This document shows, in pieces, positions 52,526 through 61,172 of a DNA stretch of 64,000 nt (position 1 is the stretch's first letter; each line of letters opens with the position of its first letter). The stretch is taken from contig CAIKWZ010000043.1 in assembly GCA_903831255.1 (NCBI GenBank), positions 62,001 to 126,000 on the forward strand. The letters are read 5' to 3'. A program made the translations under genes and the position numbers. This stretch comes from an uncultured Alphaproteobacteria bacterium. Its GTDB lineage: Bacteria > Pseudomonadota > Alphaproteobacteria > Caulobacterales > Hyphomonadaceae. The notes under the pieces were generated by a model that saw only the letters and a list, made by a program, of their open reading frames with translations, did not search any database and had not been told where the DNA came from.

Positions 52526-53185
52526 TTAAATGACGGACGGACGGTGCGGATTATTCACCGGGTGGACGCCAGCCTCTCTCAGCCGGTCGATCAGAGCGGG
52601 AGAGCCGTAACGCTTCGCCTCGTTCAGCTCCTCATCGGTTATGGCGGTGAAACCTGTCAGCATGACCTTTCCCGATGGCAGCTGAAACTCCGATGGGAGT
52701 TCCTCCGCTTCGGTCATGACAAGGTTTCTCAGAACACACTGCGGGTCGCCATTCAGCGGGCCGCCGAGAGGAATTCTGTCGCTCAGGCCGAGATAGTCTC
52801 TGCCAGGAAAGCGACCCGCCCACAGGAGAATATCAAACGCCAGCATGGCTTGCAGGGTCCGGATCGCCCAATCGCCCGGCTCCGTTACGGCCATCGTGAA
52901 TTCCACGCCGACCCCGGATACGCCGTCTGGATCGTAATCCGCGGGCGATTGCTCCCACGGGGTCGAATGGCCGGACGTCACATAAAGCCAGGAGCGCCGT
53001 GACGGTGTGGGGGCGAACTCGAAGACGCCATAATGGAGCCACCGAGGATCGATCTCCGACTGCCCGAACTGTTGAGTGAACATCTCCATCTGCAGCGGGA
53101 ATATCCCTCGAAACCGCTGTCCGAAGAACGAAGGGAAAACGTCTTCCTCACGAAGCCGCCAAATCTCTTCGAGGTCAAACCCCAT
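52526..53185 (-). CDS. SUFU (suppressor of fused) domain protein
   Basis: This is a 219-residue protein of the bacterial suppressor-of-fused family. It shows FEFAPTPSRRSWLYVTSGHSTPWE, then GVGVEFTMAVTE and LLTGFTAITDEELNEAKRYG-type blocks near the C-terminus. Bacterial SUFU proteins are proposed immunity proteins of polymorphic toxin systems, but no toxin gene is adjacent. The ATG at 53185 is chosen because GGGAG lies about seven bases before it. It may be an orphan immunity gene. Confidence 0.78.
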   Translation of the reverse strand: MGFDLEEIWRLREEDVFPSFFGQRFRGIFPLQMEMFTQQFGQSEIDPRWLHYGVFEFAPTPSRRSWLYVTSGHSTPWEQSPADYDPDGVSGVGVEFTMAVTEPGDWAIRTLQAMLAFDILLWAGRFPGRDYLGLSDRIPLGGPLNGDPQCVLRNLVMTEAEELPSEFQLPSGKVMLTGFTAITDEELNEAKRYGSPALIDRLREAGVHPVNNPHRPSVI

Positions 53186-53294
53186 GATCCGCTCCCGCCC
53201 GGAAGTCTCTTCGATTCCCGTATACGTGCAGACTGAACTTTGGTCGCTAGGGGTAAGAAGCTCCATCCTGAAACTGCGCTTGTCATTGACAGCG

Positions 53295-53876
53295 TTACCG
53301 CTGGGGTGTGGCGGCTTCCCGAACAGGTCGAAAGCTCATGCGGTGCGCCGGACTTGGGCCGAGGCGCGCGAGGGCCTCCAGGTGAGCGCGGGTCCCATAG
53401 CCCTTGTGTGAAGCGAGCCCATAGCCTGGGTGAAGGAGGTCCAGCTGCTCCATCAGAGCATCCCGATGGGTCTTAGCGAGAATTGAGGCGGCCGAAATTA
53501 CGGGCTCGCTGGCGTCGCCCCCCACGATGCAGCGTACCGGGCAGGACAGGGGGGGAGGGTCATGGCCGTCGACGAGGGCGAGCTGAGGCCGCAGCGACAA
53601 TCCCTCGACCGCCCGGCGCATCGCCAGAAAATTTGCCTGGCGAATGTTGAGCCGATCGATTTCCTCGACGCTCGCCCATCCGACAGCCCAGGTCAGGGCG
53701 CGTTCCACAATCTCGGCGGCGAGGCGCTCTCGTGCACGGGCCGACAGGCGTTTTGAATCCGCCAGCCCATTAATGGGGCGGGTCGGATCGAGAATGACGG
53801 CGCCCGCGCAGACGGGGCCGGCCAGCGGACCGCGACCCGCCTCGTCCACGCCGCAAACGAGGTTCGAATTTTCCAT
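53295..53876 (-). CDS. rnhB: Ribonuclease HII
   Basis: This 193-residue enzyme removes ribonucleotides from DNA and RNA-DNA hybrids. The metal-binding acidic residues begin with Asp11/Glu12 in [16 protein letters not shown] third Asp lies in ALVDGHDPP and the last in [24 protein letters not shown] is the usual C-terminal block. It is divergent from the quinone oxidoreductase gene, with 49 bases between starts. Confidence 0.94.
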   Translation of the reverse strand: MENSNLVCGVDEAGRGPLAGPVCAGAVILDPTRPINGLADSKRLSARARERLAAEIVERALTWAVGWASVEEIDRLNIRQANFLAMRRAVEGLSLRPQLALVDGHDPPPLSCPVRCIVGGDASEPVISAASILAKTHRDALMEQLDLLHPGYGLASHKGYGTRAHLEALARLGPSPAHRMSFRPVREAATPQR

Positions 53877-53925
53877 GAACAGGGTTAGACTTCGAACTCA
53901 GGTCCCCTGCAACCCGAGAGGCATC

Positions 53926-54897
53926 ATGTCCGCCACCGACGTCATCCGCATCCATCGCACCGGCGGTCCCGAGGAGATGATCTTTGAGACTATGGAGCTT
54001 GCCCCCCCGGGGCCGGGCCAGGTCACGGTCCGGCACACGGCGATCGGTCTGAATTTCATCGACATCTATACCCGCACCGGGCTCTACCCGGTGACGCCTC
54101 CGGCCATTCTGGGCGTTGAGGCTGCCGGCGTGGTCGAAGACGTCGGCGAAGGCGTGACCTCCGTCGCGCCTGGCGATCGGGTGGTCTATAACGGCCTGCC
54201 GGGAGCCTACTGCACGCGTCGCAATGCGCCCGCCGATCGTCTGGTGAAGATCCCGGCGACGGTGAGCGATGAGGATGCGGCTGCGGTCTTCCTCAAAGGG
54301 CTCACCGTCTGGATGCTGATTTTCGAGATACGCCGCCTGTCGCCGGGGGAGACGATTCTTGTCTGGGCGGCCGCCGGCGGGGTCGGGTCGATCCTTACGC
54401 CATGGGCCAACGCCCTCGGGGCTCGCGTGATCGGGGTCGTCTCTACGCCTGAGAAGGCGGAGATCGCCCGCAGCTACGGATGCTCGGAGGTTCTTCTGGA
54501 CAGCGAGGATATCCCGGCCCGCGTACGCGCGATCTGCGGGGGAGGGGTTCCCGTGGTTTATGACAGTGTCGGACGGACCTCCGCCGAGGCCAGTCTGAAG
54601 TCTCTCGCCCCCAAAGGGTGGTTCGTGACCTATGGAAACGCTTCAGGACCGGTGGACCCGATTGCGCCTGCGCGTCTCAATCAGGGCGGATCGCTCATCA
54701 TGACCCGGCCCGGGCTGTTTCATTACACCCATCACCGCGCCGATCTTGAGCGGGGCGCAGCGGCGCTCTGGGGGGCGATGCGTTCCGGAGCGGTTCGGGC
54801 GGACATCCGTCAGCGCTTCGCCCTCCGTGAGGCCGCAAAGGCCCATCAGGCGCTGGAGGCGCGACGAACAAGGGGCGCCACCGTGCTGATTCCCTGA
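53926..54897 (+). CDS. NADPH:quinone oxidoreductase (zeta-crystallin-like MDR)
   Basis: This is a 323-residue medium-chain reductase without zinc. The catalytic domain includes GPGQVTVRHTAIGLNFIDIYTRTGLYP, the quinone oxidoreductase signature. The NADPH-binding fold is AAAGGVGSILTPWANALGARVIGV. It ends with an AHQALEARRTRGATVLIP block. It reduces quinones or other carbonyls. GAGAGG about five bases before the ATG at 53926 supports the start; the longer open frame upstream overlaps rnhB antisense and is rejected. Confidence 0.92.
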   Translation: MSATDVIRIHRTGGPEEMIFETMELAPPGPGQVTVRHTAIGLNFIDIYTRTGLYPVTPPAILGVEAAGVVEDVGEGVTSVAPGDRVVYNGLPGAYCTRRNAPADRLVKIPATVSDEDAAAVFLKGLTVWMLIFEIRRLSPGETILVWAAAGGVGSILTPWANALGARVIGVVSTPEKAEIARSYGCSEVLLDSEDIPARVRAICGGGVPVVYDSVGRTSAEASLKSLAPKGWFVTYGNASGPVDPIAPARLNQGGSLIMTRPGLFHYTHHRADLERGAAALWGAMRSGAVRADIRQRFALREAAKAHQALEARRTRGATVLIP

Positions 54898-55077
54898 TCG
54901 AGCCCTCGCCCGCGTCAGATCCTCAATCGGCAAAAAAGGTCGATTTTTGTCAGAATACCCACATTATTACTCTGGGAATGTGGGGATGTCGCGGCTTCTC
55001 GTCTCCGGTTTAACGATTATTTTGGCATTTGGCGCCTATGGGATCCTTACGAAACTGGGTTTCAAGGACACTGAACC

Positions 55078-57081
55078 ATGGCGAATCTTCGCATAGGCCG
55101 ACTGCTTGTCATCCTGGGGGTGGCGATCTGCTGCTCTTTCATGGGCGCTGTCGGCGTCGGTCTGCTCGCAAGCAGCGAGCTCAAGGTAGGCGGACCCGTC
55201 TACAAAAACATCGTACGCGGAAAAGACCTGATTGCGGATATTCTTCCGCCTCCGGCATACCTGATCGAGGCCTATCTTGAGGCGACCCTCGCCAAGGACG
55301 ATCCCGCCAGCGTGGACAGTCGCGAAGCCCGCCTCGCCCAGCTGCGCAAGGATTATGAGACCCGTCGCGACTTCTGGTCTGCCGATGAAGGTCTGAAGTC
55401 TGACCTTCGCTCAGGTATCGCCACGGACAGCGACGCTCCGGCTAAGGTGTTCTGGTCGGCTGTCGAGGACGACCTTCTTCCGGCGCTTCGTTCGGGCGAC
55501 GTTGTCGCCGCCGATGCGGCTTACGCCAGTGTTCAGGCAGCCTACGCCGAGCACCGCCAGGTAATTGACCGGATCGTTGCTGCCGCCACTGAAGAGAACG
55601 TAAGGTTTGAAGGGTATGCCGCGGATCGTGGCCGGTTCTTCGACGTGATCGTCTGGGCCGGATCGGCCTTGGCGTTTCTTGTGACCCTTGGCGGCCTCTG
55701 GCTCCTGTCTCGCCGGGTGGTTCAGCCGGTCGTGAATGTCACCGGTCTCATGGACAAGATCGCTTCCGGGAACCTCACGGCTCGCGTCGAGGGCGGTGAG
55801 CGCAAGGACGAGATCGGCGATATGATCCGATCCATCGAGGTATTCCGCAAGAATCTCGCGGAAACTGAGGCTATGCGCCTGCGCCAGGCGGAAGCTGAGG
55901 CTAAGGCTGAGGAAGAGCGGATTATCTCTCTCCAGGCGATGGCCAACACGGTCGAGAAAGAAGCTGGATCGGCGGTCAGCTCGGTCACCGAACGAACCGG
56001 CGCCATGATGAAGCTGGCGGGTGAAATGTCCGCCTCTGTCTTCTCCGTCACGGAACAGTGTCAGGGTGTCGCCGCCGCCGCCGAACAGGCGATGTCGAGC
56101 GCCACTTCGGTCACCTCCGCCACCGAGGAGTTCTCCGCCTCGATCCGCGAGGTCTCCGGCCAGGTCAACCGTGCGAAGACGATCACCGAGCAGACGGTCG
56201 CCACCAGCGAACGGACGCGTGAAGCGGTGGCCAGCCTTTCTGACGCGGTCGCCAAGATTGGGGATGTCGCGAACATCATCTCCGAGATCGCGGGTCAGAC
56301 CAACCTTCTCGCTCTGAACGCCACCATCGAGGCGGCCCGGGCTGGTGAAGCCGGCAAGGGCTTTGCGGTTGTCGCCAACGAGGTGAAGAGCCTCTCGACG
56401 CAGACCGCAAAGTCGACGGAAGACATTCGCCGTCAGATCGAGGAGATTCAGTCGGTCACGAAGTACACCGCTGAGGTCGTGTCGGAAATCAGCCGTCAGA
56501 TCTCGAGCGTGGATGAGGTTTCGACCATCATCTCCGCCGCGATGGAAGAGCAGAGCGCCGTCATCAACGATATCGCGAAGAACGTCTCCGAGACGGCTCG
56601 CGCCGCCAGCTACGTGTCGTCCTCCGTGAGCGTGGTTCTCGAAGAAGCGAACAAGACGGGAGAGGCGGCGCGCTCTCTCAACCTCGGCGCCGACGATGTG
56701 GCGACCTCCATGTCTCGTCTGAACCAGATGATCGTGAAGGTTGTGCGCACGGCCTCGCCAGAAGTGAACCGCCGCTCCGAGCCCCGCTTCCGGCTGGATG
56801 TCATGGGCTCGATCACCGAGCCCTCAATTGGTCCGGTCACGGTTGAAAACCTCTCGCGTTCGGGCGCTCTCATCAAGAGCGACGCGAAGCTCCTGCCTGG
56901 CCAGACCGGCCGGATCCGGATCGAGGATGCTCAGGTTCCGTTCCGCGTTATCTCCACCAAGGATGGCGAGACGCGCGTCAAGATCGAGGGATCAGACAAC
57001 CGCTACATGGACGCGTTCGACCGCCTCACTCGCGGCCTAACCGCCATCACCGACCCGACCGCCAAGAAGAAGGCGAGCTGA
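55078..57081 (+). CDS. Methyl-accepting chemotaxis protein with C-terminal PilZ domain
   Basis: This is a 667-residue chemoreceptor. A membrane helix at about residues 10-30 and a periplasmic helical sensor of about 155 residues lead to a second membrane helix at about 188-210. A HAMP domain follows. The signalling hairpin tip is [20 protein letters not shown], with the full conserved segment spanning residues 400-438. A PilZ domain covers about 563-650, with both c-di-GMP motifs intact: RRSEPR and NLSRSG. It should couple c-di-GMP level to chemotactic signalling, as proposed for Azospirillum Tlp1. It has AAGGA before the ATG. Confidence 0.92.
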   Translation: MANLRIGRLLVILGVAICCSFMGAVGVGLLASSELKVGGPVYKNIVRGKDLIADILPPPAYLIEAYLEATLAKDDPASVDSREARLAQLRKDYETRRDFWSADEGLKSDLRSGIATDSDAPAKVFWSAVEDDLLPALRSGDVVAADAAYASVQAAYAEHRQVIDRIVAAATEENVRFEGYAADRGRFFDVIVWAGSALAFLVTLGGLWLLSRRVVQPVVNVTGLMDKIASGNLTARVEGGERKDEIGDMIRSIEVFRKNLAETEAMRLRQAEAEAKAEEERIISLQAMANTVEKEAGSAVSSVTERTGAMMKLAGEMSASVFSVTEQCQGVAAAAEQAMSSATSVTSATEEFSASIREVSGQVNRAKTITEQTVATSERTREAVASLSDAVAKIGDVANIISEIAGQTNLLALNATIEAARAGEAGKGFAVVANEVKSLSTQTAKSTEDIRRQIEEIQSVTKYTAEVVSEISRQISSVDEVSTIISAAMEEQSAVINDIAKNVSETARAASYVSSSVSVVLEEANKTGEAARSLNLGADDVATSMSRLNQMIVKVVRTASPEVNRRSEPRFRLDVMGSITEPSIGPVTVENLSRSGALIKSDAKLLPGQTGRIRIEDAQVPFRVISTKDGETRVKIEGSDNRYMDAFDRLTRGLTAITDPTAKKKAS

Positions 57082-57095
57082 AAACGGGCTTAGGT

Positions 57096-57121
57096 CAGCG
57101 TCCCGCCACGGCGGGACGCTG
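57096..57121. terminator. Hairpin between MCP and rsmD, first of two
   Basis: A 12-base perfect inverted repeat (57096-57107 with 57110-57121) with a tiny loop follows the MCP stop by 14 bases. No T-run follows. Confidence 0.6.
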
Positions 57122-57134
57122 CAAACGGCCAGCA

Positions 57135-57163
57135 CAACGCCCGCGCCTCCAGCGCGGGCGTTG
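57135..57163. terminator. Hairpin between MCP and rsmD, second of two
   Basis: A perfect 12-bp stem (57135-57146 with 57152-57163) with a 5-base loop lies between the convergent stops. With the first hairpin it probably serves as a bidirectional terminator pair. Confidence 0.65.
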
Positions 57164-57181
57164 TTGCATCAGATGGATCCC

Positions 57182-57748
57182 TCAGTCGGCGCGTCGAAGA
57201 AACGTGAGGCGCGCAGAGCTCGACAGGCGCTCATCAAGCCTCTCCCAGCCGGGCGTGTCCGGGGCGGGCGCATCCGCCGACGTCTCGGCGATCACCAGCG
57301 CATCCTTTGTGATCCATCCGCCCTGCGCCAGCTGTCGGAGGGCTCCGGCGGTCAGGTCGTACTCATAGGGCGGATCCATGAACACGATCGAGAACGGATC
57401 TCCCGCAGCGGCGGGTTTGGGTCCGAGGTCGAGCGCTGAACGTCTGTGGATGCGGGTCTTTCCGAAGACATTGAAGGCTTCGATATTGTCCCGGATGGCG
57501 CCGCGTGCGGCGCTTTCGGTCTCTACGAAAAGGCAGAAGGCGGCGCCGCGCGACAGCGCTTCGAACCCCAACGCTCCGGACCCCGCAAAGACGTCCATAA
57601 TTCGGGCCTCGGCGAGCCCTGGGCTCCAGTCGGCGTGAGCCAGGACGTTGAACATCGCCTCACGAGTGCGGTCCGAGGTGGGACGTGTGCCTCGCCCCTC
57701 CGGCGCCCTGATGGCGCGTCCCTTGAACTGACCGCTGATGATCCGCAT
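57182..57748 (-). CDS. rsmD: 16S rRNA (guanine(966)-N(2))-methyltransferase
   Basis: This 188-residue SAM-dependent methyltransferase modifies G966 of 16S rRNA. The N-terminal block is MRIISGQFKGRAI, with RPTSDRTREAMFNVL. The SAM motif is IMDVFAGSGALGFEALSRGA, and the catalytic motif DPPY is in FMDPPYEYD. It is divergent from tadA by 93 bases. Two strong hairpins lie beyond its stop. Confidence 0.94.
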   Translation of the reverse strand: MRIISGQFKGRAIRAPEGRGTRPTSDRTREAMFNVLAHADWSPGLAEARIMDVFAGSGALGFEALSRGAAFCLFVETESAARGAIRDNIEAFNVFGKTRIHRRSALDLGPKPAAAGDPFSIVFMDPPYEYDLTAGALRQLAQGGWITKDALVIAETSADAPAPDTPGWERLDERLSSSARLTFLRRAD

Positions 57749-57841
57749 GAGCCCTCTCTATCATCATGAACCGGTCCATGCGAAGTCGTTTTGGGACCGC
57801 AAGGGGGCAGCCCCTCCGACGTTCGCAGACCGGTGCGTATC

Positions 57842-58312
57842 ATGACGATCCAGCCAGACCATGACGAAAGGATGATGCGGAGAGCCCTTGAGCTGGCCGC
57901 CGCCGCCGCATCGGCCGGAGAGGCCCCGGTCGGCGCTGTCATCGTGGATCCGGCGTCCGGACAGATCATTGCAGAAGCCCATAATCAGCCCATCGCCCTG
58001 TGTGATCCGAGCGCTCATGCCGAGATCCTCGCGATGCGGGAGGCCTCGAGGCGCCTTAGCAATTATCGACTGACGGGCCTGACCTTATACTCGACCCTTG
58101 AGCCCTGCGCGATGTGCGCCGGGGCGATCTCCCATGCCCGGATCGGGCGGCTCGTTTTTGGGGCGCTGGATCCGAAGGGCGGTGCGGTTGCTTCAGGGCC
58201 GCGTCTGTTCGAACAGCCGACCCTCCACTCGCGTCCGACCGTCGAGGGCGGCCTTCTCGCAGAAGAGGCGGCCTCGCTCCTGAAGGCGTTCTTTCGCGCC
58301 CGCAGAGGATGA
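57842..58312 (+). CDS. tadA: tRNA-specific adenosine deaminase TadA
   Basis: This 156-residue zinc deaminase converts adenosine to inosine at the wobble position of tRNA-Arg. His59 and catalytic Glu61 are in the HAEILAMREA motif, and Cys89/Cys92 in EPCAMCAGAI complete the zinc site. The C-terminal RPTVEGGLLAEEAASLLKAFF helix is typical. The start at 57842 gives the normal length. No clear ribosome site precedes it, and a second ATG at 57872 is possible. Confidence 0.93.
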   Translation: MTIQPDHDERMMRRALELAAAAASAGEAPVGAVIVDPASGQIIAEAHNQPIALCDPSAHAEILAMREASRRLSNYRLTGLTLYSTLEPCAMCAGAISHARIGRLVFGALDPKGGAVASGPRLFEQPTLHSRPTVEGGLLAEEAASLLKAFFRARRG

Positions 58313-58348
58313 CGGCGCGCGCTGACCGATCGCGGATGTCGGCATCCT

Positions 58349-59254
58349 TTACCCGGCCGGCGCGGATCCTGAAAAAAGTGGCCGATAGTCGGCTCGCAGG
58401 TCGTCGGCGAATACCGACTGCTGGATGATGAGCCTGTAGGGTCCCTCGGCCCAGGAGCCGACAGCGTAGGGCGGGAACTCCACACGCACCCCCCCGAAAC
58501 GCCCGTCCTTGTCGGAGGGCGCCAGGGAGATATGCGCATCCGCCAGCGACAGGTTGGCGCTGGATCCGGCGCAGACGATCGCCTCATCGAAGATGGTGGC
58601 GGATCCTATGGTCCGGCTTTTTTCCGCCTTCAGCGCTTCGCAGACGGCGATCACCATCGCCGGCGAGGGCGACCGTTCAGGGATCAGCATGTTCTCGATT
58701 TCGATCCTTTCGCCGGTCGCTGAGCGGCCTGTTCGGGCCTCGAACATCAGCGAGGGATGGGCCCCTCCTGTATCCTCGATCGCCTGACCGGCCAGGGAGA
58801 TAATGCCTCCGGCCCTCGCTGTGACCGTCCACGAAACGGAGACCGACCAGGGACGCGCCGGCTCGCCCTCGCGAACCGTCCTCTGAAATTCCGCTCTGGC
58901 CGATGACTTCATCCGGGCGAGATAATCCTGCGCCTCATCCTTCAGGGAGCGAAGGATCAGATCGTTCCCTGGATCGTCGGGAAAGTCGGCGAGGAAGACC
59001 AGGCTCTCGTCCTTGAAGGCGATCTCGGCGTCTTCCGGCTTAAGGGGAGCGTCAGCCTGAGCTGGCTGAACCATCTTCTCCTCTGCGGTCCGACCGGAGA
59101 GGGGGGCGTCCTCGGCGGGAGACGAAGAAGCAGGCTTCGCCTGTCCTTCCGTTTGATCCGCCGACGGGTCCCCGATCAGGGCGAGACCGGCCAGAACCGC
59201 TGCGGCGCCTGCGCCAAGACCGATCATCACACCGGAGGAAAGGGGTCGGGCCAT
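58349..59254 (-). CDS. DUF4163/DUF3298-type membrane-anchored protein
   Basis: This is a 301-residue protein with one N-terminal membrane anchor or signal (about residues 5-27) and a low-complexity linker to about 75. The rest is extracytoplasmic. Residues about 80-180 (FLADFPDDPG to SVSWTVTARAGGIISLAG) match DUF4163. Residues about 190-295 (GAHPSLMFEARTGR to FPPYAVGSWAEGPYRLII) match DUF3298, the pair seen in PdaC and RsiV. A lysozyme-binding or wall-sensing role is possible but inferred. GGGAGA five bases before the ATG at 59254 supports the start. Confidence 0.72.
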   Translation of the reverse strand: MARPLSSGVMIGLGAGAAAVLAGLALIGDPSADQTEGQAKPASSSPAEDAPLSGRTAEEKMVQPAQADAPLKPEDAEIAFKDESLVFLADFPDDPGNDLILRSLKDEAQDYLARMKSSARAEFQRTVREGEPARPWSVSVSWTVTARAGGIISLAGQAIEDTGGAHPSLMFEARTGRSATGERIEIENMLIPERSPSPAMVIAVCEALKAEKSRTIGSATIFDEAIVCAGSSANLSLADAHISLAPSDKDGRFGGVRVEFPPYAVGSWAEGPYRLIIQQSVFADDLRADYRPLFSGSAPAG

Positions 59255-59312
59255 GGGTGTCTCCCGCAAGGCTGTGGCCGATGAATCGCCTCAGACCTGA
59301 GGTGAGTATCGA

Positions 59313-60251
59313 CTAAAGAAGGGCTGCGATGAAGACCCAACCCGCAACAAGCAGAACGCCGGCGTCACGATTGGACCGGAAAAGCCGAAGGGCCTGATCG
59401 GGATCCTCCGGCCTGAGCTTTGCAATCTGCAGGATCAGATGTCCGGCAAACGGAAGAGAGAGGGCGGCGCCCGCCCATCCGCCGGCGAGGCCTCCCGCCA
59501 GCGCGCACAGCCCGGCGCTCAGCGCATAGATGAGGCTGACCGCAAGGCGGACATGCCCCCCGAAGCGGCGAGCCGTCGAGCGCACGCCGATCAGGGCGTC
59601 GTCCTCGCGATCCTGGAGCGCGTACAAGGTGTCATATCCCAGCGTCCACAGCGCCAGTCCGGCATAGAGAAGCAGGTCAGGCGCCTCGATCTGGCCTCGT
59701 GCGCCCGCTGCGGCCGTCAGGACGCCCCAGTTGAAGGTCAGGCCGAGCCAGGCCTGAGGCCACCAGGTGATGCGCTTCATGAGAGGGTAGAGAGCCACGA
59801 GCGGCAGGGCGAGCAGGGCGATCGGGCGGGCGTCTTCCGGCAGAAGCAGGAGGACGCCAAGACCTGCGAGGCACTGCGCGACCAGCCAGACGATCGCTGC
59901 GCGAAGACTGACGGCGCCGGCGGGCAGGGGACGGCGCGCCGTGCGCGCGACGGCTGCGTCGATCTTCCGATCGAGGATATCGTTATAGGTGCAGCCGGCC
60001 CCGCGCATGGCGATCGCCCCCAGAACGTAGAGAGCTGCGACGCCGGCGTCTCCGGGCGCGAACCCCTCGTTCATACGCGCAAGGGAAAGGCCCGCGAGGC
60101 ACGGCAGAGCGAGGAGCCAGAACCCGACCGGCCGATCAAACCGTGAAAGCTGAAGGAAGGGCCGGATCCGCCTGGGGGTTGAGGCCACGAAGCTGCCCGC
60201 CTCCGCATCCTGAGGCGCATCGTTCGGGAGGTCGGGAGACGGCAGGGTCAC
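59313..60251 (-). CDS. ubiA: 4-hydroxybenzoate polyprenyltransferase UbiA
   Basis: This is a roughly 312-residue membrane enzyme that prenylates 4-hydroxybenzoate in ubiquinone synthesis. Nine or so helices are visible. The two Asp-rich motifs are YNDILDRKID and YALQDREDD, and RPVGFWLLALPCLAGL marks the N-terminal helix. The frame extends to an ATG at 60299, but that codon overlaps the rsmE ATG head to head. The GTG at 60251 with AAGAG before it is a more plausible start. Homologues differ in N-terminal length. Confidence 0.88.
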   Translation of the reverse strand: MTLPSPDLPNDAPQDAEAGSFVASTPRRIRPFLQLSRFDRPVGFWLLALPCLAGLSLARMNEGFAPGDAGVAALYVLGAIAMRGAGCTYNDILDRKIDAAVARTARRPLPAGAVSLRAAIVWLVAQCLAGLGVLLLLPEDARPIALLALPLVALYPLMKRITWWPQAWLGLTFNWGVLTAAAGARGQIEAPDLLLYAGLALWTLGYDTLYALQDREDDALIGVRSTARRFGGHVRLAVSLIYALSAGLCALAGGLAGGWAGAALSLPFAGHLILQIAKLRPEDPDQALRLFRSNRDAGVLLVAGWVFIAALL

Positions 60252-60297
60252 GATCAGGCTCTTGCACAGGCGGTTGATCTCCGTATAGCGCACCTTC

Positions 60298-61056
60298 ATG
60301 AGCGCTGCGCCCCGCCTTTTTGTCGATCTCGACCTGTCGCCGGGGGCGCGTATCGTCCTCCGGGACGAAGCGGCGCATTACCTTGGTCGTGTTCTGAGGC
60401 TCGGGCACGGAGACCGTGTCAGAGTGTTTAACGGTCGCGAGGGCGAGGCCCTCTCCTCCGTCGTCGCCCTCGGACGCGATCGCGTCGAGCTGGACATTGA
60501 GGCGATCATCCGGCCCCAAACGTCGGCTCCGGATCTGTGGCTTCTGTTCGCGCCCCTCAAAAAGACGAGAACCGACTTTCTGATCGAAAAAGCCTCCGAG
60601 CTGGGCGTGAGCGAGCTGAGACCGGTGCTGACCGCGCGCTGCGAGGCCCAGAGCGTTCGTAACGATCGTCTCTTTCGGATCGCCGTGGAGGCGTCGGAAC
60701 AATGCGAACGGCTCGATGTCCCGACGATTCGTGAGCCTTTGTCGCTGTCCGCGGCGCTTTCGGGCTGGGACCTGACGCGTCCACTTTTTGTCTGCGAGGA
60801 AGGCGAGGAGACGTCTCCGGGGGTCCGCGTGCGCGCTCGCCCCATGGCCGAGGTCGTCCGGGAGGTCGGGAGCCCGGCGGCGGCCATTCTGATCGGGCCG
60901 GAGGGAGGCTGGACGCCGCATGAGCGTAACTATCTGACTCAATTAAGTTTTGTTCGGCCAGTTAGCCTGGGGCCCCGGGTTCTCCGGGCCGAGACGGCCG
61001 CCCTCGCCGCCCTCGCCCTGTGGCAGGGGCTGATAGGCTGGGAGCGGACCGGGTGA
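60298..61056 (+). CDS. rsmE: 16S rRNA (uracil(1498)-N(3))-methyltransferase
   Basis: This 252-residue SPOUT-family enzyme methylates U1498 of 16S rRNA. The N-terminal PUA-like domain begins RLFVDLDL. The C-terminal knot has IEKASELGVSELRPVLTAR, IGPEGGWTPHE and LGPRVLRAETAALAAL, all family signatures. It is divergent from ubiA and followed by gshA after 116 bases. The ATG has no clear ribosome site, and the leader may be very short. Confidence 0.93.
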   Translation: MSAAPRLFVDLDLSPGARIVLRDEAAHYLGRVLRLGHGDRVRVFNGREGEALSSVVALGRDRVELDIEAIIRPQTSAPDLWLLFAPLKKTRTDFLIEKASELGVSELRPVLTARCEAQSVRNDRLFRIAVEASEQCERLDVPTIREPLSLSAALSGWDLTRPLFVCEEGEETSPGVRVRARPMAEVVREVGSPAAAILIGPEGGWTPHERNYLTQLSFVRPVSLGPRVLRAETAALAALALWQGLIGWERTG

Positions 61057-61172
61057 CCTGAACCGACCTTGACGCCGAGGGGGGCGGGCCCCCATGTGGC
61101 GCCAGACCGGATGAGGATCGTCCCCGGGTTTCGGGGCGCTTCGCTATCGACCGGCGGAGAAGGCGGACGGTC

